Source of the DNA: Wyeomyia smithii
Lineage: Eukaryota > Arthropoda > Insecta > Diptera > Culicidae
Direction: 5' to 3'
Assembly: GCF_029784165.1 (NCBI RefSeq)
Contig: NC_073696.1
Span: 434,001 to 498,000, forward strand
Length of the DNA stretch: 64,000 nt
This document shows, one piece after another, positions 24,345 through 36,139 of the stretch. The first letter of the stretch is position 1. Each line of letters begins with the position of its first letter. A model generated the notes under the pieces. The model did no database searches. It was not told where the DNA came from and was given only the letters and a program-made list of their open reading frames with translations. The position numbers were made by a program, and so were the translations under genes.

Positions 24345-27300
24345 ATGTTTTTTCTATTTAATTAAAGTTGAAAAATCTCCTTCCATACAGTAAAGCAACA
24401 ACAAAAATTCCCTTGTACTACACATTCTACCATTCAAAGACTTTCCACGCCAGAATTCGTAAAATATGTCCGCGAAGAAATGGATACCCCTTACCAACAT
24501 TCGTCTCTCCCTGAAGCAGCAGGTGATAAATAATGGTCCTCAAGTGTGCACACAATTGGTGCTACATGCAATCGAAAAACAAGAATAGAGCGGAAAAAAC
24601 GAACTTGGTAGGTACCTACCATGAATTTCTTCGATAACGACGCCGGGATTAAAACCGGGTGGACTTGAGTAGCTGCACTGTTACTGTTTAATGGAACTGC
24701 AAATCAGTTTTTCACTGAATCTTCGGTCCCTACCTGTCGAGGAAATGTTCGTCTTTTCATGATAACAAGGGGAAATCCTTCCTTCTGGAACGCTAAAGAT
24801 CTTGCCGAATGTACGTATCGGGATGCATCGAGCCTAGGGTGACGTTAAACGGTTTTCTTTTCCCCCTGAACATCGTCAAAAAATGCAGAAGTTACCTTTG
24901 TGTAGCGTTTTATTGTTATTGCCTCATTTTTATGTACTTTATAGCTGAACCTTTGGACTGAGAGACGAAAGAAATTGGCTTCTTCATCAATCAAGCACCA
25001 TTAGCATATGTGGCGAAGTGTGAGGAGGAAAACCCCGGCGGGTACCGGAAGATGCAGTTTTGCAGCGTCTGTTTCGGATAACATTCACAGTTATTAATGG
25101 TCTGAAAGCAAACATTTGGGCAAAGGTATAATTTCATCGATTTGGCATCGATCCCGTTGGGATCGATTAGCGTTCCCATTGATGTGTGGTAAGGTTTGCG
25201 GTTGTAAAGGCTGCGTTTGATTTGTTGCTATAACGATCGTCAATGTTTATGTTTTGCCCATAAAATAAAAAGCTTTTTATTGCAATTCTATTCAAATTTT
25301 TGGCTTTACATAATTGCACCAGTTATCCATATGTTTAATGCTAGGCAAAAGGTGAGTTTAGAGGTTAAACGAAACCGTTAAAATCGGCAACAAATTGTTG
25401 CAGCAATAAAATGGAAACGGCACTCGGGGTCTCAAAGGTATATCCCAATGCGGTCAGCTGTGTTCGGCTTCATTTATTACGAATCGAGATCACGTGTGCC
25501 TCAGTGCATGAGCGTTTATTGTTTTAGCGGTCACATAGCTGAAAATGTAATTATCTGACAATTGATTGTCTCATATGCGGCGGTTTAATTGAGACAAAAT
25601 ATTTATTGATTGAATTTTTAAGTGTACATGAGGAAATCAATCACGCATGGGTTATGATATTCGACAATTAATTTTATATTCACTGCATTTGCATCTTTTT
25701 TGAGCGATTGTTTAAAAGAACCGGTTTCTATACTTGAAATATAATCTGAAATCCACTCGCTAGCATTTTTTTACGATTTCAAGGATAAACTCGGAATTTG
25801 ATTTAAATTCTATGCTCCCGTGCACACATTTCAACTTTGGCGAGGAAAAAGTTAAGAAAGTTGGTGAAATCAATCCTGAGCGTTTGAAGCAATCAGCAGC
25901 TTTATTTTTACTCTCCGCGTTGTGATCACATTGGATGACGGACTGAATACTTAATTTTACGTTCGCGTCCGTTTCGGTGGATTTGATTAAATCTTCCAGC
26001 GAGCTTGTTTAGATAACGTTGGCATTTTTTTTTATTATTTTTATGTGATTCAATTAACTCAAGTAATCCTACTTTGCTCTGCGTACCAATAGAGTTTTAT
26101 AACATCCCAAATTCAGATGGTGTTTAGATTAGATCCGACCTTTAGATGCGTTATTTTTTTGTTATTCCTTTTTCTGTGTTGGGTCTTTTTAGCGTTGGTT
26201 CATACAGGTATTTAAATGTGTGAGCGCTGCTTTATTAGTAGAACACGCCGTTTGTTGGGTATTAGGGTGTATAATCAATCAAGAGGGTCGAAGCACACAG
26301 ATCCCTGGGCCAGATTGGTTCAAAACCGTCCGAACGTATGCGCGTGTGTCCTGCCAGAGAGCGAGGTATATAATTCATCTCTCTTGAATTACTAATTTAT
26401 TCCACATCATTCTGCTGCCGCTTTTAGTTTTCACCAGCGGGACCAAATTTGCATACGAAATGAATAAATGATAAACCCATTATGAAAATATATTGCGCAT
26501 CCCTTCCATTCCATCAAAAATACAACTGTTTTGATTTTGTTGGTAATATTTTACTCGCCGGCGTGATAGGTTAATAATCATACACGAGCCGACCGAAAGA
26601 TGAGTGCAAAATAAAAATCATTTGCCAGTTCTTTCCTCCCAAATATTTATTCAATTCGGGTTTTCAATTGCTGAACTAGTTTTTCTACAAAACGTTGTTG
26701 AATAACGAAAATACAAACTGCATACGTCGCACAAATAAACAAAAGAGACTGGACTGCTCTTGACTTTGCTCTTGGACGTAGCAGGCGTTGTATCGTCCTT
26801 GTGTTTTCATGCCGAGAAAGGGTTGAACTCTGACTGAATAATCATTACTCGCTGGCAGTTTCAGCTTTACGCTTACTGCTCTTTTCTGTCTCTTTTTTTT
26901 TTTTGACAGTATTTATGAATAAAATTGTGTTGATCATATATTGAGGGCGCGACATCGCATTTCGCGGTTGGAAACAGGCAGTTCAAATGCAACGGATTAC
27001 AAACAGCTTAGCAGCACTTCAAATCGCCCTGCCCTGAGGGAACATATTATCATGCTTGATGCATCCTCGAGTGCACTCCTGAGTTGTGCGATCCAGTGGC
27101 GAGGGAATGATGCTGGCATAGTGGACAGCTGAGCTCTCACCTATTTTACAGCATCCGTTTTCTATCAGCGTTGTGATCACCTCACCTAGAGTATCCGCAA
27201 ATCACATGCTTATTGAGGGTAATCGTGTTTATGTTATTTGCGTGAACATTACTTCACCCAAAAGCCGGTTCTCGACTCACCTCAAGAGCCCATGAAACCA

Positions 27301-28188
27301 AACCTAATCTGCTTATTTGCTCGCACTACGTCAGGATTATCTTAATCTTCCCGAGTGGATTTTATTTTGTTTGTTTTTTGTTTTGCGAGTTATAACTTCA
27401 AGGTCTTGATTCGGACTGGACTGTCCAGAGAGTGGATGCATGGATGCTTCCACTTATCATGGTTACACTGTGGTTAAAATAATGTTTTCATTCTTGGAAT
27501 GATTTCAATGCGATCAGTTTAGTACTGACCTTCGAATATTTATGGTACTTTTTATTCAACCTTATGAACATGACGTTTTGGTAAACTGTAACAGACGCGA
27601 TTACACCATTTAATTTAGAAAATAAATTTTCATCATTTTAAATGGAAAGTCTTACATAGGTTATCCTGTATATGCAAATTCAAAAAAACACCGATTCTAG
27701 GAAAAGAACATAGAATGTGTAAGCAGAAAAGAAAATGTAAGCAGAGCAAATTGAATGCTTTGCATATTGATACTCACTGCGCTCCCGCATTAATTGATAT
27801 AGATAGGGAAGAATTATTGCTAGTTTCTGATCCCCTTTGGAAATCGAAACCACGGCATGATTTATATCTAATTAAAGTATTCATTCTCAACACAATTTCA
27901 CAACTAAATTTGGCAGAAATTATTATTGTTCTATGCCCATGTCTGTCGCGTGCCATGCTCAGTTCTGCAATTATGGTTATTATACATATCCCCTCGCACA
28001 AAAAGTATTCATTTTAAGCTCAAACCCAGAGACCCAGATTTAATTTCATGCAGAAACACCGCTCCTCGAAAACCTGACCTGTCCCATAATGTTTCAATTT
28101 GCGATTTGCTGTTTGCAGCAGCCGCAGCCAGACAAAGGCACACATTATGTTTGCTCTGAGTAGGCCAGTCGTTCGGTTCGTACAGATT
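24345..28188. other. Long non-coding stretch
   Basis: It contains simple T runs (near 26890) and scattered short frames. A cysteine-rich minus-strand frame at 24991-25179 (LCPNVCFQTINNCECYP) has no usable splice context. No host gene or transposon is supported. Confidence 0.35.
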
Positions 28189-28236
28189 ACGTCCGTTCGT
28201 TCATTCGTTCGTTCGTTCATTCGTCGGTCTATTTGT
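28189..28236. repeat. CGTT/CATT microsatellite
   Basis: Imperfect repeats of the tetramer cgtt with cat interruptions (ccgttcgttcattcgttcgt...). Confidence 0.8.
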
Positions 28237-28619
28237 CTGTCCGTTTGCGCCTATACTCGTAAAACGGATGGTGTGTAGTTATTGCGGTTACGGTCTTGTT
28301 TCATATTTCAATTAATGTCTAGCTGTATTGTTCGTGTATTTGTTGCCGCTTGTTGATATGTTTTTCCTCCCCCTCATACGAGTGTACCATTTGCACCAGA
28401 CGACATAACGGCTGATTTGATTCTCCAGCTACCACTTGGGTCTGCCTGCTTTTTAAGGCTGATCCATACGTCGCAAAATGTGCGAAATATGTTTGTTTAA
28501 ATTGTTGTGCCACCTGCAACTAATTTTCGATATTATTTTAGTTCTACTTAGGCCAAACGAAAAATTAACTCTGAGTGAATGATAAATGTTTTGAAACGTT
28601 GCGTAAACTTGAAATGTTA
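28237..28619. other. Spacer with a 66-codon minus-strand frame
   Basis: A minus-strand frame at 28319-28519 follows an acceptor-like tag (gttgcag) and ends in a stop, but has no motif and no partner. It is not called as a gene. Confidence 0.3.
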
Positions 28620-28776
28620 GGGGCCATCCACATACCACATGGAAAGACTTTTACCGATTTTAACACCCCCCCCCCTCCGTGGACAACTGCCCATATAAAT
28701 TCTAAAAAAAAATTGTATGGACCGTGGACATTAGCCAACCCCCCCAAAGCTGTCCACGTGGTATGTGGATGGCCCC
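28620..28776. mobile_element. MITE with 24-bp terminal inverted repeats, 157 bp
   Basis: The left end ggggccatccacataccaca and the reverse complement of the right end match at 23 of 24 positions. TTA lies on each side (28617-28619 and 28777-28779), a likely 3-bp duplication or TA plus one base. The middle holds a C-run (28664-28676) and an A-run. GGGGCCATCCAC termini recur in insect genomes in my recollection, but the family is not named here. Confidence 0.85.
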
Positions 28777-29159
28777 TTAATTGCTTGCTATTACAATAAC
28801 CGCTCCCGAAACCAGTAGGCACTTGAATCAAAGTTTACGTTTATTCTAGGTCAAGCCCGAAATATTTTTCTTACACGTCTAAATTTGTAGTTGATTTTAC
28901 TAGGTTTCCACTTTAATTCGAAAAAAATCAGGAAGATAATCTCAGCTGCGCATATCGTTTTCTTTCTCTGCTATCACTGTGGTGTGCGTGTGTACCTTTT
29001 TTGCATTTTTCATATTAGCCGTTATAAGCTTATCACCAAAAACGTCGAGTTCAAGTCGAGCGCTTGGCTGATTGATGTCTGTGCAGAAATGTGCCTGCCG
29101 GTAGTGGTAGCCCGAAATTAGTCATAGTCGCGGCTTGATGGAACAAAATTCAAACTTAA

Positions 29160-29257
29160 CCCTCTAGCGCCCAAGTTAAACACTTTTTAAGTACATTTTG
29201 ATGCTTTTCAAAACTTCGACCGAAGCCCGCCAAATGGCGGTATTGGGCACTAGAGGG
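29160..29257. mobile_element. piggyBac-type MITE, 98 bp
   Basis: The element starts ccctctagcgcccaa and ends ttgggcactagaggg, 15-bp inverted repeats with one mismatch, and sits between TTAA (29156-29159) and TTAA (29258-29261). TTAA duplication together with CCC...GGG termini is diagnostic of the piggyBac superfamily. It is too short for a transposase. Confidence 0.87.
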
Positions 29258-29261
29258 TTAA

Positions 29262-30027
29262 AAAGAGTGATGGATAAATCTTCGGCGTCTGCTTTTACCC
29301 TATGAATATTGATTGATACTCCGGACTAGAGAAGAGCGATTCGATACGATTGGTGAATGGAATTGTACATTGCAAATAAATGGAACTTTTTCCTAGGCAC
29401 GTAACAAATCAAACGCATAACGAATGTCAAATTCCAGCTGCATTAGGTATGTAACTGACACCGATCATTACGTTCGTTTGAAGGGTAGAGGGAGAATGTA
29501 ATATTGGGTTCAACAGTAGTGGTATCAAGTGTCACATAATTTGAATTTAGAACCCATAATTGGTAACAACAGTGGCTTTCGTTGTGGTTCGTAATTCAAA
29601 CTAACTGTTAACTGAACTGCTAAAACTTTGTCTAAATTTTACAGCAATTGACCATACTGTTCCCAACATGGACGTATACCACGACTAGCTCACAAATTAT
29701 GCAATTAATAGTTAATTGGTGGAGTTAAACCACAGCTTCGAGGTAACCAAAGACAACATGTGGACTGTGGATTCAACAACAATAAGCTTACTCACTAGAC
29801 ACATTCAGACTTCCAACCGGGTTGGACGTGGTCAGAGTTGAAGTTCAGCTAATTGTCTCAAGGTTCCCCGAGCGGGTCGATGAATAAATGAGAGAATGCT
29901 CTAAAGCCAGGTGGCCAATCAACATACCGCCGCCAGTGGCGCGGTAAAGAAGGAAAGTCAATTAATTCATTTTGTTTGGTTACTTTTTCATTGGTAAGTG
30001 TACAGGTTGTATCCTCCAAAAACTTAC
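29262..30027. other. Spacer, no supported gene
   Basis: Non-coding by inspection. A minus-strand frame at 29858-30046 overlaps the candidate exon at 30028 in another phase and is not called. Confidence 0.35.
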
Positions 30028-30342
30028 CGGTGGTCCCCGAATACAAAGACGGCTGTTTGATCTAGGTTGCAGTTGATTGAGATCTTGTTTAGCTGTGACC
30101 TTTTGGTTGAATTTTGCAATAATATCGTACTTTAACCGTGAAACGAGGTCGCTAAAATAGTTATACGGTAACACCCATTCATCTTTGCGTTTCTTCTGCA
30201 GAGTTCCATATTTGGAGCAGCAATTTTGGACCGTTAATAACCCAGACTCACCCTCGGGGCCGATATTGATGTACATACGCGAATGAGCTGCCAGCTTTAA
30301 CCGGTGAACGAAAAGTGTGCCAAAGAGCTCTTGGCCTCTGCT
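30028..30342 (-). CDS. Candidate internal exon, unrecognised protein
   Basis: Between an acceptor (ttgctgttgttag|agc at 30343/30342) and a near-consensus donor (ccaccg|gtaagt at 30028/30027) there are exactly 105 codons with no stop. The start reads SRGQELFGTLFVHRLKLAAH, and a later part reads DEWVLPYNYFSDLVSRLKYD; both look like globular protein. An alternative donor gag|ggtgagt or agg|gtgagt at about 30248 would cut it to some 31 codons. A possible upstream exon at 30690-30780 ends in the matching phase 0 after a 347-bp intron. I do not recognise the family. A chance open frame of this length is uncommon but possible. Confidence 0.35.
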
Positions 30343-30689
30343 CTAACAACAGCAAAATATGATTGCACATCAATTCTATAGCTCTCGTTCTCTAGACCTA
30401 ATTATTACCGGCTGCTTGTGTGGAACGGAAGGCAAATTCAGAACTACCGACTACCGAAACCCTCTTCTCGCTCTTTTGTTTATCTCGCCTACTGTTTTCT
30501 CTCATCGCTTTTTTTTTATCCTGTTACTTCATATTCTGAATTTCGATGTTTTAATAAACGGATTGATTTATTTCACCCGTAATTTGCTTCCGAACTTTCA
30601 GTGCTGATTAGGCCACTCAAATAATTGATTGAGAGCCGATGGTGAGTGGCAACCGTGTGATTAAATGGGATTTTAAAAAATATAATTAC

Positions 30690-30780
30690 CGCTTGATTGT
30701 ACCTCGAGCATTCTTGTAACCACGTGCCATTCGTGAAGGTGCAGCTTGCGCCGTATCGCCCTTGCTTTCTTTGTTGCAGA
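30690..30780 (-). CDS. Candidate internal exon, unrecognised protein
   Basis: The segment runs from a weak acceptor (gttaactag|t) to a donor (caagcg|gtaatt). It starts with one base of a split codon and then reads 30 codons including CTFTNGTWLQEC, which has two cysteines around an N-glycosylation site (NGT), suggestive of an extracellular domain. It ends in phase 0, matching the candidate exon at 30028-30342. The acceptor lacks a good pyrimidine tract and the exon is short, so the call is weak. Confidence 0.28.
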
Positions 30781-33700
30781 CTAGTTAACATTTATATCGG
30801 CGTGATGCCATTAAAAACCACTCAGATGAATTATTTACATAATTCGATGTTCGAATAAAATCAATTACAACCAATTTAAATGGTTCCTACTGTGACGAAA
30901 CCAAAAGAGAGAAAATAGAAAACCCATCGCCGTCCATTCATTGGAAGGCTTTACTTCCTTCGTAGCGAAGAAGAAAACATTGTGCTTATTTACTGAAATA
31001 ATACAAAATAATTGAAAATAAATAAAGCTAAACCCAACTCTCCGCAGCGACTGATAGGGTAGAGATGCGGTTGAAATCACACAATTTTCCGATAATACTT
31101 TTTACCCGTTTGCGGTTGTCGTCATCAAAACCGGATATTTCTCGGGGACTTGTCGAAATGAACGTAATCTAAATGAAAGAAAGGCGAACAAAAATAAAAA
31201 TAAAGAACGGTATCATTTACACTCTGCGATAGGGAAACTCATAGCTGGTAATCGCGATAGTCCCAAAACAAATAACTCGTTGATTGTTGGCGGACAGCTG
31301 AATTGACTGCGGCTGGCAGCAATCGAAATGGAGATGTAAAATAGAAGTTCCTGTTTGGGTTGTATGCAACCCCTAATCGGATTTTAACTTTACCGTTCCG
31401 CGTAATGTGGCTGCACATTGTGCCCTGTGTGTGGGTTCACTCATGCGAAAAAATTGTAACATCATCCGTAGGCCAAACCGGTTAAGAATGTTTTTTTTTC
31501 ACGATGTATGCCTAAGCCTGTGGATGTTGAAAAAATGTTCAGGATTTCTGGCGTTCTTCTATTCGTTACTTGTGAAAAAAAAAAAACAACTGAAATAACG
31601 TTCAAATGAATAATGATAAAGTATTGCATAACAACATAACAGACATTTGTTCCAATCACCCCATTTAGCACTCATAGCTCCAATTTGTTGAATGACAATC
31701 TCACTTCGCAATATTTCCCTTAAATCATAATTCAAGCGCAAACATCACGCTCGCTCCGTTATCTTTAAAGAAAGCGATTACATTGTTAATAATTAACATG
31801 TTTATGAGGGAGTTTGTGTCGCCTTTGCAGATTGTTAAGCTGAGAGTTACTGAGCGCTTGATGCCACGCTTAGCGTTGCATGCCACCCTCCCGACGGTAT
31901 TGAATTTAAATAAAGTGAAATTCTTTATTATCTCTGTTGCTCTTTTGCTCCATAGCATAAATTGTTTCGAAACGATTATTCGCTTGTTAAAATTTTTCGT
32001 TATGCTGTTAAATGATGTAAATTTAGAACACAACCAAAAAAAAAACATCGTATAAAATCCCTTTCTGCCAACAATCTACCCACCCATCGCCGAGTCCGAA
32101 AAGAATCCAGCGGTGCCAACCTAATTCAATTATGATGATTCTGCAAAAACGAACATTTTTCAGTTGCGAATTTTCCTGTACAGGCAACGGTGCGGAAAGT
32201 GCCGGTCAGCCATCCCAGGGAACTTCTCATAATTTCCGTGAGATTCATGCTAAGAAGCAATTTTCGACAGAGCTCTGATTCATACCGCTACTAGTGTCCG
32301 GTTTTTTTGTTCTGGTGATTATAACCTGATCTTATTTCGGAACTTCTTCGGACTTCGGGTGCATGCGGGTAGGAGTAGGAGTATTTGAATGATAGAGCAT
32401 ATTAATAATAATGTCAGGTCAGAATGGACGTTGGACGTCTTTTAGATTGTTTTTTAGCTGGCAAATAAACACTCATTAGCATGCCTTGACTTTCCATGAG
32501 CTACCAATAAATGAGCAAACGGTTGAATCATCATCGGCCTACTAAGAGTATAGCAGTTTCAGGTCATATGATAATTTTAAAGAGGTTATAGAAAACTCTG
32601 TCGACCGTTACAAATCGTTTGAATTTCCTTGCGTGAAATGGAACGTTACTGTTCAAAATCTACCTTCAGCTTTATGGGCGGAGAACAAAAACTCCTTCTT
32701 TCGGCATGACATAATAATCTATTTGCATGCATTGTTTCTCGGAACCGGTAATGAACGCACGCTGTTTGAGGGAAGTAAGATTGTCAGTGGGTCAACGAAC
32801 GGCATTCAAATCAAACACCAATCGGCCCGCCTGTAGCAAAGCCAAAGTGCAGAATCCGCATCAAATTACTATCCCATTTTTCCGTACTATTATTTCTTTT
32901 TTTTTCTTCGAAACAGAACCGCAACAATAATGGTCAGTAGCAGTTGTAGTATCGAAGAAGGCGGTGTATGGTAAAGGAAAAAAATCAAAACAAAAGGTGC
33001 AGTGTATGTTGTGCGTATGAATTCGAAGGGGGAAAACTGCTGTCGGTCAGTTGGAATGGCTAGTAAGATGAAATATGCGCAGCGCGCAGAGGTAGAGGCG
33101 TTAATAACTGACACCTTTGCGGAATCCCGCTTCCGACAGCAGGCAGAGCCATATTGTTGTTTTGTTTTTTTTTTTTGTTGCTACATAAAATACCTTATTG
33201 AAACAACGGGGTCGAGAATTATTTAGAGTGGAAATTTTGAATGTAGTTGATAAACGCTTTTGTAGCGGAGCAGTAAGGGCAAGCGATTGTGCCCAGTGTA
33301 ATCTATCTGTTTTGAGTGTCGATTTCTAAAACTGTGGCATCGTCTACATTTCGCGCTGTATTATTTATTAAGAGGCTGTATTTTCAAACAAGAAAGGTCA
33401 CGTAACTTTTCGAAAGAACCTAAGTAACATTGAGAGACTTTCTCTGTTTACTCTGTTTTTTTTTTCGCATTTTTCATGATATTCTTTGCGCAGTAGCTAC
33501 TTTACGTAGTATGCTATGAACAACAAAGTGTACTAAGAATAATCAAGCTTGATGTTGATTGTAATTGCCAGTGCTATGCTAAGTAATGGCATTCAAACCC
33601 ACAAACTGTCTCTGATCGCAAAAAAATGTCAACTCAACATTTGAGGCAAAACATTATAATTTACACTTGAAAGGTGATAGGCCATTCAGTGTTTGCCATC

Positions 33701-34188
33701 GGGTTGTATTTATATGTACACACAACAAATAACCAGCTCAACTAACTCTCTGACAGCTGACTAATTGACGTCCCACGCCTGTCCGCACCACCCACTTTGT
33801 GTACGAAATGGTATAAGTGTTGTGTAATCACGCTAACGAATCAATTTATCAAAATTGATAAATGGACATAACAGCTCTACAGTATCGGTTTGACTTTTTG
33901 TGCGGTCCAGTCAGTAAGGATCAAAACGATATAACATACTAGGCATATGTGTGGTAGGCTTTCAGATGATCTGCCTTTTTGTCACATACGGATTTGTTGA
34001 ACGGTTTTAAATACCATTGGTTGATAATCTCCAACTTATTAGTAGAGTACCTGATTATTCATTAAAAATTGATTTGAATTTCACTATTCTCTAATTAGGT
34101 ACATTCGATTACTTGAACAGTAGAATTAAGAAAAATAGAAACTTTATTATAATAATTCTTATATTTTCTTTTTCTTTTCACACACCAG
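30781..34188. other. Intron-like sequence upstream of the GoLoco exon
   Basis: Plus- and minus-strand frames of 60-107 codons (31725-32055, 32633-33226) overlap each other and have no motifs. T and A runs are frequent. It ends in the polypyrimidine tract and cacaccag acceptor of the exon at 34189. Confidence 0.4.
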
Positions 34189-34387
34189 ACGGCAGCATAT
34201 GGGCGGGTGGACCACGGCTGCAACGAACACCAAACAGAATGGTCTGCCGACAACGCCGAGCAAAAGTGCCACCACCAGTCCGGACCGGCTCCGGGGGGCA
34301 ACGCACGATCTGTTTGAGCTGCTGGAACGTGTGCAATGTTCACGATTGGACGACCAGCGATGTGTTCTTCCGTCGTACTTCACACAG
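34189..34387 (+). CDS. Rapgap1: GoLoco-motif exon, Rap1 GTPase-activating protein (Rapgap1-like)
   Basis: A 199-bp internal exon sits between a strong acceptor (pyrimidine-rich ttttcttttcacacaccag, AG at 34187-34188) and a donor (acacag|gtgcgt, GT at 34388). It starts with the last base of a split codon (incoming phase 2) and ends in phase 0, giving 66 codons. Residues 40-61 are a GoLoco motif: DLFELLERVQ, then SRLDDQRCVLP. The Asp-Asp-Gln-Arg core, whose Arg contacts nucleotide in G-alpha-i complexes, is intact. RAP1GAP proteins carry the same arrangement shortly before their GAP domain, and the residues around the core fit that family better than the tandem GoLoco proteins (Pins/LGN) or Loco/RGS12. 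The N-terminal 35 residues are Thr/Ser/Pro-rich linker. The product would bind G-alpha-i/o-GDP and switch off Rap1 at membranes. The GAP exons are not in this window. Confidence 0.82.
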
Positions 34388-35366
34388 GTGCGTGCAAACT
34401 TTGTTACCTATTTATAGACAAACGGACTGATGAAACGCAGGGCGAAAACATGCAATTCATGACTGGCAAAAGTAGAAGGAATATGTCAAAGAATCCTCAC
34501 CGTTATTAATTATTTCTTCTACATAAGCGCGTTTATCCTTGACGGAAGCGTTGTTGCTTAACCTTCCGGTGTCATAATTTATTCATTCACGTGCCACCAC
34601 TTAGAAAGACTGTTTCATTTATGAGTTGTTACATGAAACCGTTTTTCCAGCTTGCAGCTATCGTTTTCTTCGGTTCACAATAATTTATAACTGATGATGA
34701 ACTTGGCATGCTATCCAGTGTGCTGCCATGGTAGTTCCGATTAGGATATCGTCACTTGCGATCTTCATATACTGCCGCCTTTTTAGAGAAGCACATTTGC
34801 TGCTCACGAAGCAACGGCTTTCAACTCTTTGAGAAGGATATTCCGCCATTTATTGCTTATTACTTAAGACATTATTATCCATTTTACTTCTACACGGAAA
34901 GGCAGTTGCTGGTACTTTCTTGAACGATAAAACATTTTACCATTCAAAATTGGTCCGTTTCATGCATTCTCGTTTCAACGAAATGACAGGGTTGAACATT
35001 CGAATAAAAGATTTCAAAGGTAAACCCAAACTTCCATTCGATCAAGCTTGCTCTATTAAAATATAATGTGATATTTTTACCTTTCTCCTAGAAAGGTATA
35101 GCAATCACTGTGAAAAAACTGTTATTGCAATCGGAATTTTAGTTTAAACATTATGTTCAACTTTGTGTCATAATTTTTTACTGATTGCTTTAAACAACTC
35201 ATTTCGCCAATCGATACTGCATGAATCCACGTAATCGATAATTAGATTGAATTAAATTATTGATAATGAGCAATTCCAGAATTTCAATATACAGGTCGGA
35301 TTCGATTATCCGGAATATTTTTTTTCTCTTTGTTGCCTAAAAAAATGTCGATTTTTCATGAGTTAG
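34388..35366. other. Intron after the GoLoco exon
   Basis: It begins with the donor gtgcgt. There are no further coding segments in frame and no repeat ends. Sequence near 35070-35110 is T-rich. Confidence 0.45.
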
Positions 35367-35513
35367 CCTCCTCCCAGTTGGTCTCGAGGTACGATGCTAG
35401 TCTAGCAATCCAGTTGTAGGTTCGAGTCTCGTCTCGGGAGAGACTTTTGGTGTCAGTAGGATCGTAGCGCTAGCCCCGTAATTGTCCTGTACACTAAACA
35501 GTTGGCTGCGAAG
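35367..35513 (+). repeat. tRNA-derived SINE (family B), truncated
   Basis: A pol III-type head has an A-box-like cagttggtctcgagg and a B-box ggttcgagtctc spaced as in tRNA genes. It is followed by a non-tRNA body (gtgtcagtaggatcg, then cctgtacactaaacagttgg). The arrangement is that of mosquito tRNA-related SINEs. The 3' part is missing where the adjoining mariner begins near 35514. It differs from the SINE at 37991. Confidence 0.7.
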
Positions 35514-36090
35514 TTTACACGCACTGACGAAACTACCCATGCAATCGTAGTAACCCATGGGTCGGCAAAAAAATTGACGGCTCTGTAAGTCGAACTCTAA
35601 CCGTCATGGCGAAAACATTGAAGCTACTCCGTTCAGAAGTGTGCACGTTCAAAGACGGGCATCGTGCGGCACATTGTGAACACCGGATACACCTGTTCAG
35701 GCATCCACAACATTTTGACACTATTGGGCAGCAATCAGAGCATCGAAAGACAGTCCGGTTCCGGACGGCCGACGACCCTGAGCGACAAGAGGCTCCAAAG
35801 GATGCTGAAGAGGAAGACCAAGAGAAAAGTGGCTACATCGAGGGGCAACCAGCCAACGAGTGAAAAAGTACCTGCCGAACATATATATGTCAGAAAGTGG
35901 CTGGCCCGTCCTCTAGTCTCGGAGTTGCAGGCAGTGAAGCAGCGGCAGTCGATTTTCCCGGTGAATCGCGACGTGGCGGTGGTGATGGACGACGAGACCT
36001 ATTTCACCCACTCTTTTATTTCAGGAAGAGGGGAAAATTTGCTGCCAAACACCTGAGATACCAACTCCAAGTAGTGTGGATTGACCCACT
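35514..36090 (+). pseudogene. Mariner-like transposase fragment (family 1)
   Basis: The 5' end (acacgc.ctgacgaaactac.catgcaa) and the leader match the reverse strand of the copy at 52322-53200, so both belong to one family. Transposase starts at ATG 35606 (MAKTLKLLRSEVCTFKD). About 23 bp present in the other copy are deleted right after this, shifting the frame. Later parts read SGSGRPTTLSDKRLQRMLKR (DNA-binding linker) and NRDVAVVMDDETYF, which carries the first catalytic Asp. A last match is KFAAKHLRYQ. The rest, including the second and third catalytic residues, is absent. Frames at 35606, 35664 and 35897 are pieces of this one gene. Confidence 0.78.
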
Positions 36091-36139
36091 AAAAACTCCC
36101 CAGTCTCCAACCCATAATACTCCCCGGGACGACCGCTAG

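Noticed and set aside
24991..25179. Cysteine-rich minus-strand frame
   Set aside because: Cys spacing does not match a known toxin or inhibitor fold, and splice signals are lacking.
27715..28159. Frames of 100 and 77 codons on the plus strand
   Set aside because: They overlap a 75-codon frame on the other strand and lack motifs.
35367..35445. tRNA gene
   Set aside because: It has pol III boxes but cannot fold into a full cloverleaf by eye and continues into a SINE body.
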